DNA from: Leptolyngbya sp. FACHB-261 | Lineage (GTDB): Bacteria > Cyanobacteriota > Cyanobacteriia > FACHB-261 | Assembly: GCF_014696065.1 (NCBI RefSeq) | Contig: NZ_JACJPL010000024.1 | Coordinates: forward strand, 62,001-126,000 | Direction of reading: 5' to 3' | Length of the DNA stretch: 64,000 nucleotides | In this document: positions 52,582-61,816 of the stretch, in pieces | How positions within the stretch are numbered: position 1 is the stretch's first letter | Layout of the letters: the number at the start of each line of letters is the position of its first letter | The notes under the pieces: model-generated | The model's database searches: none | Told to the model about the DNA's origin: nothing | What the model saw: the letters and a program-made list of their open reading frames with translations, nothing else | Program-made: the position numbers and the translations under genes

Positions 52582-53805
52582 CTATAGCCGTTGGTAGCGC
52601 AGGCCAGCTATCTGGGTCACTAGTCCCATCAGTTCTAGTTGCAAAAGAGTGCCAGAAACCAAACCGGTTTCCAGACCGCTCATTTGCACAACTTTGTCTA
52701 ATGGTGTGGGATCAGAGCCAATAGCATTAAACACTTGCTGAAGCGGCTCTTCGAGTTTGGGTAGAGGCTTTTCAGCTTGAGATACAGATGGGGACAACGC
52801 GCTAGATTTTGGGGTTGTTCCTGCAATTGCTCGGCTTTTAGCTAGACCTTGATGCGCCACCTGACGGTCTAGACGATCTAATTGAGGCAAGGAGCCAAGC
52901 GCCGACAGCAGTTGTTCTGGCCCCAAAACCATCTGGGCTCCCTTTTCCAGCAACTTCAGGCAACCCAGAGCTTTGGGGTTATCTAAAGAACCCGGCAGTG
53001 CATAAACTTCGCGACCGTACTCATTGGCCTGATAGGCGGTAATCAGCGCACCGGAACGGTCTGGGGCCTCAATCACCAGCGTGGCACAGCAGAGCCCAGC
53101 GACGATGCGGTTGCGTCGGGGAAAGTGAGCTCGATCAGGGGGCGTGCCCAGAGGGTACTCGCTCAGGACTAAACCCTGCTGCAACACCTGCTGGTAGAGA
53201 CTTCTGTGGTGGGGGGGATAGATGCGGTCGACCCCAGTTCCCAAGACTGCCAGGGTCAGTCCACCGGCTTCCAGGCAACCTTTATGTGCCTCACCGTCTA
53301 CTCCTTCCGCCAAGCCTGACACGACTAGGTAACCGGCTTCGCCTAAAACCTGCCCCAGTTTCCGAGCCCAGCGATTGCCATAGGCGCTGGGATTACGTGT
53401 GCCAACAATCGCCACAGCGGCAGGCCATTGCTCCGGTAGCCCGACTTGACTGACTTCGCCTCGATAATAAAGCACAGGAGGCGGATCAGGGATCTCCCAC
53501 AACAAACGGGGATAGTCAGCATCAGCGGGCGTCCAAAAGTCAGGCGTTTTGGCCTCGGCCTGCGCCAGTAGACGCATTGGGTCAAGGCTGCGGCGCTGCA
53601 TCTGGATTGACTGAAGAGTTTGCGGGCCAATCCCTTCTACTTGGGTCAGTTGGTCGCCTTCGGCTTGCCAGGCAGTTGCCAGAGAGCCAAATTGCAGGTG
53701 TAATCGCTTCTGAAGCACGGGTCCAACACCCGCGACTTGGGACCAAGCTAGCCAGAAGGCTCGCTCTGTGGGCGCTGGAGTTGAGTCAAGTTGAGTAGAC
53801 AGCAC
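52582..53805 (-). CDS. dprA: DNA-processing protein DprA
   Basis: A 407-residue DprA/Smf. An N-terminal helix-hairpin-helix region (LTQVEGIGPQTLQSI) is followed by the Rossmann domain with AIVGTRNPSAYGNRWARKLG, VSGLAEGVDGEAHKGCLEAG and LAVLGTGVDRIYPPHHRSLY. NRIVAGLCCATLVIEAPDRS and a C-terminal winged helix (about 345-407) come next. DprA loads RecA on incoming single-stranded DNA during natural transformation. The start is GTG at 53805. Presence fits natural competence, known in several cyanobacteria. Confidence 0.95.
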   Translation of the reverse strand: MLSTQLDSTPAPTERAFWLAWSQVAGVGPVLQKRLHLQFGSLATAWQAEGDQLTQVEGIGPQTLQSIQMQRRSLDPMRLLAQAEAKTPDFWTPADADYPRLLWEIPDPPPVLYYRGEVSQVGLPEQWPAAVAIVGTRNPSAYGNRWARKLGQVLGEAGYLVVSGLAEGVDGEAHKGCLEAGGLTLAVLGTGVDRIYPPHHRSLYQQVLQQGLVLSEYPLGTPPDRAHFPRRNRIVAGLCCATLVIEAPDRSGALITAYQANEYGREVYALPGSLDNPKALGCLKLLEKGAQMVLGPEQLLSALGSLPQLDRLDRQVAHQGLAKSRAIAGTTPKSSALSPSVSQAEKPLPKLEEPLQQVFNAIGSDPTPLDKVVQMSGLETGLVSGTLLQLELMGLVTQIAGLRYQRL

Positions 53806-53927
53806 AAATGGATGACTGATTAGGCACTGCCTCTAGTCATCCCTAGCAGACGAAGTCACTTACAGAACCCGCTGAAATCTAACGCTGAACTTTCAAGCGA
53901 GAGCAACCTACTATGAACCTGCTATGA

Positions 53928-54524
53928 CTAATGGTGATCAAAGCGGCGCATTAGATAAGCCACCGCAAAATCGCCATGAGGATGGACTTCCAGTACCCGG
54001 GCTAAGTCAAATACCTGACTCGCTAAGTCTTCGCCCAACCGCTCAATCATCAAGCGGCGCTCACGTTGGGCCTGCTCGTTCTCACGCACCCGCATCTGCC
54101 ACTCCGCCGAAAACATCTGGGCGATAGTGGTTTGCAGCCCTAGCTTTTCGAGCACTTCCCACTCCCCGTAGTCGCACCAAATGCCGCCACAGTCGAGACA
54201 GCGCTCAACGTAGAAAGGCGTGCCAAAGCCAACGCGAGCCCGCGAAAGATAGCGTCCACAATCTGGGCATAGAGCCGCTTTGGTATCTAAGGGAGACTGG
54301 ACAAAATCCACCATCAGAGCCGGAATTGGGAAATCGTTTGGCGATTTGGCCACAGGCTCGGGTTGGGTCGCCAACCACTCTCGATACTCAAAGGCTGGAA
54401 TCCAGGTTCCCTTGCAGTCTGGACAACACTTAACCGGCAAGTTGCCAGACAAGACGCCATCAAGCAAGCTGATTTTCTTATCTTTCGGGCACTGAATGGC
54501 TCTGTCCTCCCACGATCGAATCAC
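53928..54524 (-). CDS. Double zinc-ribbon (TFIIB-type) protein
   Basis: A 198-residue soluble protein with two zinc ribbons. The first is CPKDKK with CCPDCKGTWIPAFEYREWLA (about 12-51), and the second is CPDCGRYLSRARVGFG with ERCLDCGGIWCDYGEWEVLE (about 87-125). The C-terminal part is helical. The pattern CxxCGGxWxDxxE is that of the zf-TFIIB family, whose functions are mostly unknown. The start is GTG 54524. It lies 122 bases upstream of dprA on the same strand. Confidence 0.85.
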   Translation of the reverse strand: MIRSWEDRAIQCPKDKKISLLDGVLSGNLPVKCCPDCKGTWIPAFEYREWLATQPEPVAKSPNDFPIPALMVDFVQSPLDTKAALCPDCGRYLSRARVGFGTPFYVERCLDCGGIWCDYGEWEVLEKLGLQTTIAQMFSAEWQMRVRENEQAQRERRLMIERLGEDLASQVFDLARVLEVHPHGDFAVAYLMRRFDHH

Positions 54525-54570
54525 GATCCTATCGCACTACCTGCACCCTACAATTCGGTATGATCAAACC

Positions 54571-54840
54571 ATGAATATGCCAGCCAAAATTCAAACTGTG
54601 CTTCGGGATCAGCTTGGTGCTCTGGTAGTTGAAGTGGAGGATGAGAGCCATCGCCACGCCGGTCATCGGGGTAACAATGGGGGTGGTCACTACAATGTTG
54701 TCGTTGTCTCTCCTGAGTTCTCAGGAAAGACATTGATGGAGCGGCACCGGATGGTTCATGATGCCCTGGCCGATGAGATGAAGGTAGCGATCCACGCTTT
54801 GTCTTTGAAGACCTATACACCTGAGCAGTGGCAAGCCTGA
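54571..54840 (+). CDS. BolA-family protein, copy 1
   Basis: An 89-residue BolA: KIQTVLRDQLGALVVEVEDE, SHRHAGH with a Gly-rich insert, HYNVVVVSPEFSGKTLMERH and RMVHDALADEM. BolA proteins pair with monothiol glutaredoxins to handle iron-sulfur clusters and iron sensing. The invariant His near the C-terminus is in IHALSLKTYTPEQW. ATG 54571 gives the usual length; ATG 54577 is next. The C-terminal LKTYTPEQWQA is shared with the second copy. Confidence 0.92.
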   Translation: MNMPAKIQTVLRDQLGALVVEVEDESHRHAGHRGNNGGGHYNVVVVSPEFSGKTLMERHRMVHDALADEMKVAIHALSLKTYTPEQWQA

Positions 54841-55000
54841 GGTTAAGCTTTGGGTATCTGATGAGCGTCTGAATTCAAGGTTGCAGTTGACCACAACTTG
54901 ATCGCAGATAAGATCACAGATAAATAGTGATTTCGGCTCCAAGTGCGGCTTCAAAATTGCCTCAGTTCTTCAGTCATTTCTCTTAGCCAGATTAATCCTC

Positions 55001-55267
55001 ATGAATCCAAGTGCGATCCAAGCTCTAATTGCTGAAGGTCTTCCCGGAGCTTCAGTTGAAGTCATTGATCTCGATGGGGGCGGACAACATTTCCAAGCCC
55101 TAGTTGTTTCAGAACAGTTTGTCGGTCTGAATAAGCTGAAACAACATCGGTTGGTGAATGAAACAGTGCAGGCCCACATTAATAGCGGTCAACTACATGC
55201 ACTCACGCTTAAAACCTACACACCTGAACAGTGGCAAGCAGCTTCGGTCCAGGTCAATCTAGGCTAG
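55001..55267 (+). CDS. BolA-family protein, copy 2
   Basis: An 88-residue BolA paralog: AIQALIAEGLPGASVEVIDL, DGGGQHFQALVVSEQFVGLN, KLKQHRLVNETVQAHINSGQ and LHALTLKTYTPEQW. The DGGGQHF loop matches the IbaG (YrbA)-type subgroup with a His in place of the longer loop of copy 1. It follows copy 1 by 160 bases on the same strand. No glutaredoxin gene is adjacent, although BolA and a CGFS glutaredoxin are often neighbours in cyanobacteria. Confidence 0.92.
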   Translation: MNPSAIQALIAEGLPGASVEVIDLDGGGQHFQALVVSEQFVGLNKLKQHRLVNETVQAHINSGQLHALTLKTYTPEQWQAASVQVNLG

Positions 55268-55291
55268 AAAATCACGCGTTTAAGGAATGTG

Positions 55292-55654
55292 CTAGGGGGT
55301 GTGGATCACAGGACACTGCACCTCTTGTACCCAGAAGCCACGCCGAACTTCACAACGGGCATTGACTTCAACCCGCTTCACTTCAGTGACTTGGACAGGT
55401 GGTGCTGGCTTAGAGACCCACACGGCTAGCAGTGCCAATCCGCCCAAGATGCCAATGGGCAAGGAGAAAGCCACGCTCAGCTTCAGCAACTCACTCGCTT
55501 CTGAGGGACGGCTGAGGTGGGACTCCTGTAGCAGTCCTTCAGGGCTGTAAAGCTTAGATTCATGGCAAGTTCCAGGCGGGTAATTGCGTCGTAGGGCTTC
55601 GATGTCAACTTGATAACCCATACGCCCGTTGCGGTGAATCTCGTGCTCATTCAT
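55292..55654 (-). CDS. Hypothetical single-pass membrane protein
   Basis: A 120-residue protein with a soluble N-terminal part (GYQVDIEALRRNYPPGTCHE) and one membrane helix (VAFSLPIGILGGLALLAVWV, about 71-90). A short outer tail carries two Cys (ARCEVRRGFWVQEVQCPV) that may form a disulfide. The ATG at 55654 has AGGA 8 bases upstream, which is better than TTG 55687. Its 3' end faces the BolA gene. Function unknown. Confidence 0.65.
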   Translation of the reverse strand: MNEHEIHRNGRMGYQVDIEALRRNYPPGTCHESKLYSPEGLLQESHLSRPSEASELLKLSVAFSLPIGILGGLALLAVWVSKPAPPVQVTEVKRVEVNARCEVRRGFWVQEVQCPVIHTP

Positions 55655-56135
55655 GACCAAATTCCTGTAATGGGATGACTCGCTCAAGATCTCTGAAGTT
55701 ACTCAGAAGCACTTATGGTCTCAATGGGACCTCAACGGGATCTCAATGCATTACTGGGAGATTGTCAGTAGATTTTTCGGGTACCAGGATAGCTATCAGC
55801 AATCCTCCAATGAACCATCTTCCGATGAAATGGCAAAGCTGAACCGGGGTCAATCGAAACAACCCACGAAACACCCCAGAAAAAGAGCAGAGCTTTACAT
55901 TTCTAAAACATTTAGCCAATCTTGTTCGTGAGCGTTTTCCTGGTACGGATCTACAGCAGACGGATCGTCCAGCCGCCCTTCAGAATCTAATCTTTTCAAA
56001 TCCTATTTTGTTTGCACTTTAGAAAAAGACTAAAGTAACGCCAAGCAATTTAAGAATCCATCGTTACTCAAAAGAATTACTCAAAGCAATACTTAAAACC
56101 TTTTGCTCTAAATAATTTCAAATAATAAATAATAG
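55655..56135. other. Intergenic region, AT-rich, no supported gene
   Basis: About 480 bases. A 61-codon frame at 55746 lacks a recognisable domain. The short repeat TCTCAATG occurs at 55719 and 55741. The region ends in the pgk terminator. Confidence 0.4.
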
Positions 56136-56157
56136 GGAGGTCGCATTCGCAACCTCC
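56136..56157 (-). terminator. Terminator of pgk
   Basis: On the minus strand a 9-base stem (GGAGGTTGC with the partner ending ACCTCC) closes a GAAT loop. The AT-rich run CTATTATTTATTATTTG follows. It lies 71 bases after the pgk stop. Confidence 0.7.
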
Positions 56158-56227
56158 ACTGATTAATGGGGTTAATGCAATTACTGGCTCAGCTAGTCTA
56201 GTGATTGGCCAGTAATTGAGTGATGGC

Positions 56228-57430
56228 TTAAACTTCTGTCAGGGCAGTCAGGCCAGGCAGCTCTTTGCCTTCCAGCAACTCTAGGCTGGCACCACCACCC
56301 GTGGAGATGTGGCTCATACGCTCAGCCACTCCTACTTTTTCAACCGCAGCAACCGAGTCACCGCCGCCGATAATTGTGGTCGCGCCCTCACCCGTTAGAT
56401 CCGCGAGAGTGCGAGCAATCGCTTCAGTACCCACTGCGAACTTGTCAAATTCAAACACTCCCATTGGGCCATTCCACAGCACGGTTTTAGCCCCAGCAAG
56501 AGCATCCTGAAATACCTTGACAGCGTCAGGGCCAATATCTAAACCCATCCAGCCATCGGGAATGCTCTCGATGCTCACAGTTTGAGCATTAGCATCTGGC
56601 GCAAAGGCATCAGCAATTACCACATCGGTTGGCAACAGTAGCTCAACGCCGCGTTCTTTGGCTTTGGCCTCTAGGGTCTTAGCCAGTTCCAGCTTGTCTT
56701 CTTCTACCAGTGATTTGCCAGTTGCTAAGCCGCGAGCCTTGTAGAAGGTGAAAATCATGCCGCCACCAAGTAGCAGCTTGTCCACCTTATCTAGCAGGGT
56801 TTCAATCACGCCGATTTTGCTTGAAACTTTCGAGCCACCAATGATTGCCACTAACGGGCGCTGTGGGTCTTCGATCGCACTGCTGAGATACTGAATCTCT
56901 TTTTCTAGGAGATAGCCCGCCACCGAGGGCTGCAAATAGTGAGTTACCCCTTCAGTGGAGGCATGAGCACGGTGAGCTGTCCCGAAAGCATCGTTCACGT
57001 AGAGATCAGCGACGGAGGCGAGCTTTTTGGCGAATTCGGGATCGTTCTTTTCTTCTTCGGCGTAGAAGCGCACGTTCTCTAAGAGCGCAACCTGGCCGTT
57101 CTGCAGCGCACCAACTTTAGCGGCCACTTCATCCCCAATCGAGTCATCGCACTTGACGACGGCTTGCCCCAACAGCTCCGACAAGCGCGCAGCAACTGGG
57201 TTCAGGCGCAACTTCTCGGTCACACCTTTGGGACGTCCCAGATGGCTCACGAGGATCGTGCGGGCACCACTCTCACTCAATTTGCGGATCGTGGGCAGCG
57301 CAGCCCGAATGCGGGTGTCATCAGTAATCTGGAGGTTGTCATCGAGGGGCACGTTGAAATCAACTCGCACCAGCACCTTCTTACCCGTCAGGTCCGCAGG
57401 CGCTAAATTTGCTAGAGTTTGCTTGGACAC
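56228..57430 (-). CDS. pgk: Phosphoglycerate kinase
   Basis: A 400-residue Pgk: [79 protein letters not shown] and [20 protein letters not shown]. It transfers phosphate between 1,3-bisphosphoglycerate and ADP in glycolysis and the Calvin cycle. The start is GTG 57430 with AGGAGG 7 bases upstream; the frame stays open further upstream, but that part overlaps uspA antisense and is not pgk. It is divergent from uspA with 70 bases between starts. Confidence 0.96.
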   Translation of the reverse strand: MSKQTLANLAPADLTGKKVLVRVDFNVPLDDNLQITDDTRIRAALPTIRKLSESGARTILVSHLGRPKGVTEKLRLNPVAARLSELLGQAVVKCDDSIGDEVAAKVGALQNGQVALLENVRFYAEEEKNDPEFAKKLASVADLYVNDAFGTAHRAHASTEGVTHYLQPSVAGYLLEKEIQYLSSAIEDPQRPLVAIIGGSKVSSKIGVIETLLDKVDKLLLGGGMIFTFYKARGLATGKSLVEEDKLELAKTLEAKAKERGVELLLPTDVVIADAFAPDANAQTVSIESIPDGWMGLDIGPDAVKVFQDALAGAKTVLWNGPMGVFEFDKFAVGTEAIARTLADLTGEGATTIIGGGDSVAAVEKVGVAERMSHISTGGGASLELLEGKELPGLTALTEV

Positions 57431-57500
57431 CGAGAACCTCCTGTTGCGTTGAGCCGCAAACATTTTACTGGAGTGAGTGTCCACCGAGGAGTTTGCTGCC

Positions 57501-57896
57501 ATGTTCAAAACAGTTCTGTTCCCCGTTGACGAGAGCCGCGAATCCCGTGACTGCGTGGAAGTCGTGGTCAACGTGGTCCAAAAATACGGCAGTCGTTTAC
57601 TCCTGCTGTCAGTCGTTGAGACTACCGAAGGCCAAGAGGCCAGCACCGAGCTACTACACAAGGTGAATGCCTTTCTCAATAAGGCCAAAGCCACATTAGC
57701 TGAGCACGACATCGCAGCTGAGACGCTCCTGCGCGAGGGCAAGCCAGCCTTTGTGATTTGCGATGTTGCCGATGAATTGAACGTAGACCTGATCATCATG
57801 GGCAGTCGGGGCCTTGGCCTGACCGACGAAGCTGAGGACAGCGTCAGCACTCGCGTGATTAATCTTTCCCCCTGCCCGGTTCTGGTAGTGCCCTAG
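57501..57896 (+). CDS. Universal stress protein (UspA family)
   Basis: A 131-residue Usp: [56 protein letters not shown] and [13 protein letters not shown]. The nucleotide loop [14 protein letters not shown] retains the G-2x-G pattern but lacks the full Gx9GS of ATP-binding members, so ATP binding is unclear. ATG 57501 has GAGGAG 8 bases upstream. The next gene (57902) starts 5 bases after its stop, giving an operon with the GTPase. Confidence 0.92.
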   Translation: MFKTVLFPVDESRESRDCVEVVVNVVQKYGSRLLLLSVVETTEGQEASTELLHKVNAFLNKAKATLAEHDIAAETLLREGKPAFVICDVADELNVDLIIMGSRGLGLTDEAEDSVSTRVINLSPCPVLVVP

Positions 57897-57901
57897 CGAC
57901 C

Positions 57902-58753
57902 ATGACCACCCCACCCATTCAGTGGTATCCCGGCCATATTGCCAAGGCCGAAAAAGCTCTCATTGAGCAGCTCAAACTGGTCGATGTGGTGCTGGAGGTG
58001 CGGGATGCCCGCATTCCCATTTCTAGTCGCCACCCCCAAATTGAGAGCTGGATTGGTTCTAAAGCCCGTCTGCTAGTCCTCAACCGCACAGACATGATTC
58101 CTGACCGCGACCGGCAGCGTTGGGAGCGCTGGTTTGCCGCGCGAGGGGAAACTCTCCACTACACCGATGCTCAGCATGGCAAAGGGATTGCGGAATTGCT
58201 CAAAGCGGCTCAAGCGGCAGGGGCTCAGGTCAATCAAAGACGTAAGGGCCGTGGCATGTTACCCCGCCCGGTTCGCTCAGCGGTGATCGGTTTTCCCAAC
58301 GTGGGTAAGTCTGCCCTGATCAACCGGTTGGTCAAGCGCCGTGCTGCTGAAAGTGCTCGACGCGCGGGGGTTACACGGCAGGTTCGTTGGATTCGCGTCT
58401 CCGATGAGATCGAATTGCTTGATGCGCCCGGCATCCTACCGGTCAAGCTTAGAGACCAAGAGGCTGCGCTGAAGCTCGCAATCTGTGATGACATCGGCGA
58501 AGCAGCTTACGACAACATCGGCGTAGCGGGTGCCGCCATCGAACTGCTCAGCCAATTAATTCCCGACCGTCTGATTGAACGATACGGGCTCGACCCGATC
58601 CATTGTCCTGGTGGGGTTTATCTAGAGCAAGTCGCCGAGGCACGCTTCAAAGGCGATACTGAGCGCGTTGCCCGCCAAGTTCTTAATGACTTTCGCAAGG
58701 GTTTATTGGGAGCAGTTGCCCTAGAACTGCCAGATCCCCAAGAGATCGCCTGA
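57902..58753 (+). CDS. ylqF: Ribosome biogenesis GTPase YlqF/RbgA
   Basis: A 283-residue circularly permuted GTPase. The order is G4 (LVLNRTDM, about 61), G5-like region, G1 (GFPNVGKSALINRLVKRRAA, about 130-149), then G3 (LLDAPGILPVK, about 174). The start PPIQWYPGHIAKAEKALIEQ is typical of YlqF. It promotes late 50S assembly. It is co-transcribed with uspA, an arrangement without obvious functional reason. Confidence 0.94.
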   Translation: MTTPPIQWYPGHIAKAEKALIEQLKLVDVVLEVRDARIPISSRHPQIESWIGSKARLLVLNRTDMIPDRDRQRWERWFAARGETLHYTDAQHGKGIAELLKAAQAAGAQVNQRRKGRGMLPRPVRSAVIGFPNVGKSALINRLVKRRAAESARRAGVTRQVRWIRVSDEIELLDAPGILPVKLRDQEAALKLAICDDIGEAAYDNIGVAGAAIELLSQLIPDRLIERYGLDPIHCPGGVYLEQVAEARFKGDTERVARQVLNDFRKGLLGAVALELPDPQEIA

Positions 58754-59024
58754 ATTTGCCGAATTCGCTTTGCCTTTAGGCTGAATCAAGCCCAAGATCA
58801 ATCAGGCTAGATTTAGCAAAGCGGGATGCTTCCTGAGATAATCTTCCCCACGGGTCGGGCAGTCTGAGAGCGAGGAGAGAACCAACTGTATCTGCGCAGT
58901 CTTCCGCAATACTTCGTAACAAGCCGTTACTGTGGCAAAATCCTAAGTAATCTAGCCGTTTCCGAAACGGATCGGGGTTGCGCTCATCAGTTCTTGCCTG
59001 TCCCTCATCAGATCGCCTCAACAT

Positions 59025-59771
59025 ATGCCGGAGAGGAGAGTGGACCAATCCCTATTGCAGCGTTTTAAGCAGGGTCTCAAGAACGACTTGATTGCAGGTC
59101 TACTGGTGGTCATTCCGCTAGCGACCACTATCTGGTTGACCTTTAGCATCTCGGCTTGGGTCATTGAGCTGCTGACGCGCATTCCCAAGCAACTCAGTCC
59201 CTTCGATAATCTCAATCCCTTCCTGGCGGATCTGATTAACGTTGGCGTTGGTCTGTCGGTTCCCTTAGTGGGGATTCTGCTCATTGGCCTAATGGCGCGA
59301 AATATTCTGGGCCAATGGTTATTGCACATGAGCGAGCGCTTGCTGCAAGGCATTCCGTTAGCGGGGGCCGTTTACAAAACGCTCAAGCAGCTCTTAGAAA
59401 CCCTGTTACGGGACTCTGAGAATCGGTTTCGTCGCGTCGTTCTCGTGGAATATCCACGTGCCGGTGTCTGGTCGATTGGCTTCGTGACAGGGGTCGTGAG
59501 CGAGGAGATGCAGGCACATCTGGCCCGCCCAATGCTCAGTCTGTTTATACCAACCACCCCCAATCCCACGACTGGCTGGTATGCGGCAGTACCTGCTGAT
59601 GAGGTGATTAACCTCTCAATGTCTGTGGAGGATGCCTTCAAAATCGTGGTCTCCGGTGGCATTGTGACTCCTACGCGCGTGACCAACACCCTGCCGCCTC
59701 CCACAGCTAAAAAGATTTACTCGTTAGTCAATCTCAGCCGTAAGCCGGTATCTGAAGAGTTGTCGAGCTAG
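59025..59771 (+). CDS. DUF502 membrane protein
   Basis: A 248-residue DUF502 protein. Two membrane helices are visible (DLIAGLLVVIPLATTIWLTF and VGVGLSVPLVGILLIGLMAR), then GIPLAGAVYKTLKQLLETLL and VVLVEYPRAGVWSIGFVTGV. The family conserved segment is FIPTTPNPTTGWYAAVPADE, followed by MSVEDAFKIVVSGGIVTP. Function unknown; it occurs widely in cyanobacteria and plants (LCV-like proteins). A terminator at 59855 follows. Confidence 0.9.
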   Translation: MPERRVDQSLLQRFKQGLKNDLIAGLLVVIPLATTIWLTFSISAWVIELLTRIPKQLSPFDNLNPFLADLINVGVGLSVPLVGILLIGLMARNILGQWLLHMSERLLQGIPLAGAVYKTLKQLLETLLRDSENRFRRVVLVEYPRAGVWSIGFVTGVVSEEMQAHLARPMLSLFIPTTPNPTTGWYAAVPADEVINLSMSVEDAFKIVVSGGIVTPTRVTNTLPPPTAKKIYSLVNLSRKPVSEELSS

Positions 59772-59854
59772 CCAGACGGTGGGCGTGATTTAGCGCCTGA
59801 TTTCTTAGCTTCTAGCGTTGCTTCTAGCGTTTAACTTCTAAATTCCAAGATTCA

Positions 59855-59900
59855 AGGGGTGCAAAGAGGGGGTGACATCCCTCAGGCCACCCCTGTTTTT
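59855..59900 (+). terminator. Rho-independent terminator after DUF502 gene
   Basis: GGGGTG pairs with CACCCC, enclosing a GAGGG/CCCTC inner stem, and TGTTTTT follows (59894-59900). Confidence 0.85.
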
Positions 59901-60095
59901 AGGTGTTAAGTTGTGCCTGCTGTCCCTTAACGTGAACGCCGCGTTCGATAAGCCTTTGTTGCGGGCTTACAGGTTCCAGCCCTGCATAGTGACTGCAACC
60001 GGGGCGTAGATTAGGCAAACGATTCAGCAGTGGTCCCAACGCCCGTGCTATCCCACTTCCAGGAACCTGCTGCTCAGCCACCCAAAGGGCTTACC

Positions 60096-61739
60096 ATGTT
60101 GCCGGACTCTGCTCTATCGAGTTCTAGTATCTGCTCGTCGGATCCAATTCCTCTGCCGATCACCGCAGCTCATTCTCAAGCCCAAAGGTCCGATTCTGAT
60201 TGGACAGATTGGAAGGCAAAAGCGTCCTGGAGTGCTGATCCCCACAGCAGTCACAGCAACTCCACAGCACCCTCCATTTCAGGGCACACTGGAGCAGTCT
60301 CTGCTGCACAGACCCGACGAGGACGGATGGCTGAAACCCTAGAAGGACTTCTACACCAAGTGAGCGCCCTACTGGGCCAGGCCCGTGAGCAACATCGGGC
60401 GGGTGGGGAGACCTCAGGTCAGACAACCCAAGCACAGCTCGCTCGCCTGCTGCGATCACTCTTAGCTCAGCAGGGCGATTACCTAGATAAGCTCATGCAG
60501 GCTTACACGCTGCTATTTCCAGACTGCCTAGTTGAACTGGATCTTGAGCGGCAAATTCAAGTCACGGTACAACATCTGGTTTTGATGTCTGAAACGGTGC
60601 TGAATCAGGAATACACTCGCCTCAATCGCAGTAATAATCAGCGACTGCGCCAGATGATCCTAGGGTTCACGCGACCGGTGCTGGGCTCGACGGCAGTAGG
60701 AGTGATAGTTCCTCAACTGGCAGAAGGGGAATGCATTCTAGCGGTGTTTTTGCAGCGTCTCCGCCAAAACTTAGGCGCGCAGGTACTCAAGAGCCCTAGC
60801 TTCCGAGCTAGCTACCGTGAGGTTTTGCTTAGCTCTCTGCGTAACCGCCACAGCGAGGATGCGGAGAGCCGCTGGGACACAGTCCGGGCTTGGTTAGGCG
60901 AGGCTATGCGCTCGTTCGATCCCCTACAGGCCTACGGCCACAGTGGTCACGATCGCTCAACCTTCATTGCCTGGGCACGCGAGGTCATCCAGAACCGCCA
61001 GAACGATGAGGCTCGGCGCTATCTACGGCGCGAGACCGATCAGTTCTTGGTTCTAGGAGCCGAGGCGATCCGCCTGTTCAACAGTCGTTGGCAAGCCCTA
61101 CCCGCTGAAGTGCGGGACGGCTTTGACCGTAACCGTTGCCTCCAATTTATTGAAACGGTACAGCAACGGGTGCCGTCAACCCATTGGCGGCCCACGCTGC
61201 GCTTAAGGCGGCGTGTGGCAGAGCTAACAGGCTGGAGCTTAGAGCAAACAGTTCAGGTTCACGAGCAGGTGCGCCGGGTACTGGAGCAATATATCCAAGC
61301 CACGTTACCGCTCAATGATCAACTGCCTTACCTAGCTGCTCATGGCAGCGCCTCTGACGAACCCCTGTCGTTCATCACGCAGTTTCTAGAAGATACGGGC
61401 ACACCCTCTTGGGTCCGGGATTGGTGCAATCAGCAGCGCACTCAAGCAGAAATTGCGCGGTTGCTCTGTGTTAGCCAACCCACCGTGTCCCGCTGCTTGC
61501 GTCGGGAGTATCGGGAGTGGCTCTACCGCAGCTTTCTGCGCGACCCACACACGCCCTCTTGGATGCAGCGATGGTATGACACCCGCAATCTTCCAGATGC
61601 TAATCGTCGTCAGGAGCGTCGCTCCATTCATTCTGACTATGCCAACGGTCAGCGCTCGGTTCAAGTCATTGATCAGAGCATCGAAGCAGCCCTGCGTGAC
61701 TGGTGCGAGCTGAATGACATTCGTTATCTCACCCCCTAA
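60096..61739 (+). CDS. Unknown protein with C-terminal helix-turn-helix
   Basis: A 547-residue soluble protein with a Ser-rich N-terminus (about 1-75). A helical middle includes YLDKLMQAYTLLFPDCLVEL and DRSTFIAWAREVIQNRQNDE. A helix-turn-helix at about 448-475 reads RTQAEIARLLCVSQPTVSRC. Tryptophan-rich repeats TPSWVRDW and TPSWMQRW flank it. I do not recognise the family; the last part looks like a transcription regulator, and a DUF1822 gene follows by 77 bases. In cyanobacteria DUF1822 genes often sit beside sigma-factor-like genes, which would fit a divergent regulator. ATG 60096 is preferred; GTG 60030 and a later ATG are also open. Confidence 0.65.
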   Translation: MLPDSALSSSSICSSDPIPLPITAAHSQAQRSDSDWTDWKAKASWSADPHSSHSNSTAPSISGHTGAVSAAQTRRGRMAETLEGLLHQVSALLGQAREQHRAGGETSGQTTQAQLARLLRSLLAQQGDYLDKLMQAYTLLFPDCLVELDLERQIQVTVQHLVLMSETVLNQEYTRLNRSNNQRLRQMILGFTRPVLGSTAVGVIVPQLAEGECILAVFLQRLRQNLGAQVLKSPSFRASYREVLLSSLRNRHSEDAESRWDTVRAWLGEAMRSFDPLQAYGHSGHDRSTFIAWAREVIQNRQNDEARRYLRRETDQFLVLGAEAIRLFNSRWQALPAEVRDGFDRNRCLQFIETVQQRVPSTHWRPTLRLRRRVAELTGWSLEQTVQVHEQVRRVLEQYIQATLPLNDQLPYLAAHGSASDEPLSFITQFLEDTGTPSWVRDWCNQQRTQAEIARLLCVSQPTVSRCLRREYREWLYRSFLRDPHTPSWMQRWYDTRNLPDANRRQERRSIHSDYANGQRSVQVIDQSIEAALRDWCELNDIRYLTP

Positions 61740-61816
61740 TTTGTCGTTCTAATATCTGCAGTTCAAAACCCCTGGAATTGACCCCTAGTAAGTACTTCTA
61801 GAGAAGTCTTTTTGCG

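Noticed and set aside
55746-55931. 61-codon frame before the pgk terminator
   Set aside because: Low-complexity composition and no family; support is too weak to call a gene.
57431-57850. Long in-frame extension upstream of pgk
   Set aside because: It lies antisense to uspA, has no Pgk similarity, and GTG 57430 with AGGAGG upstream gives the exact family length.
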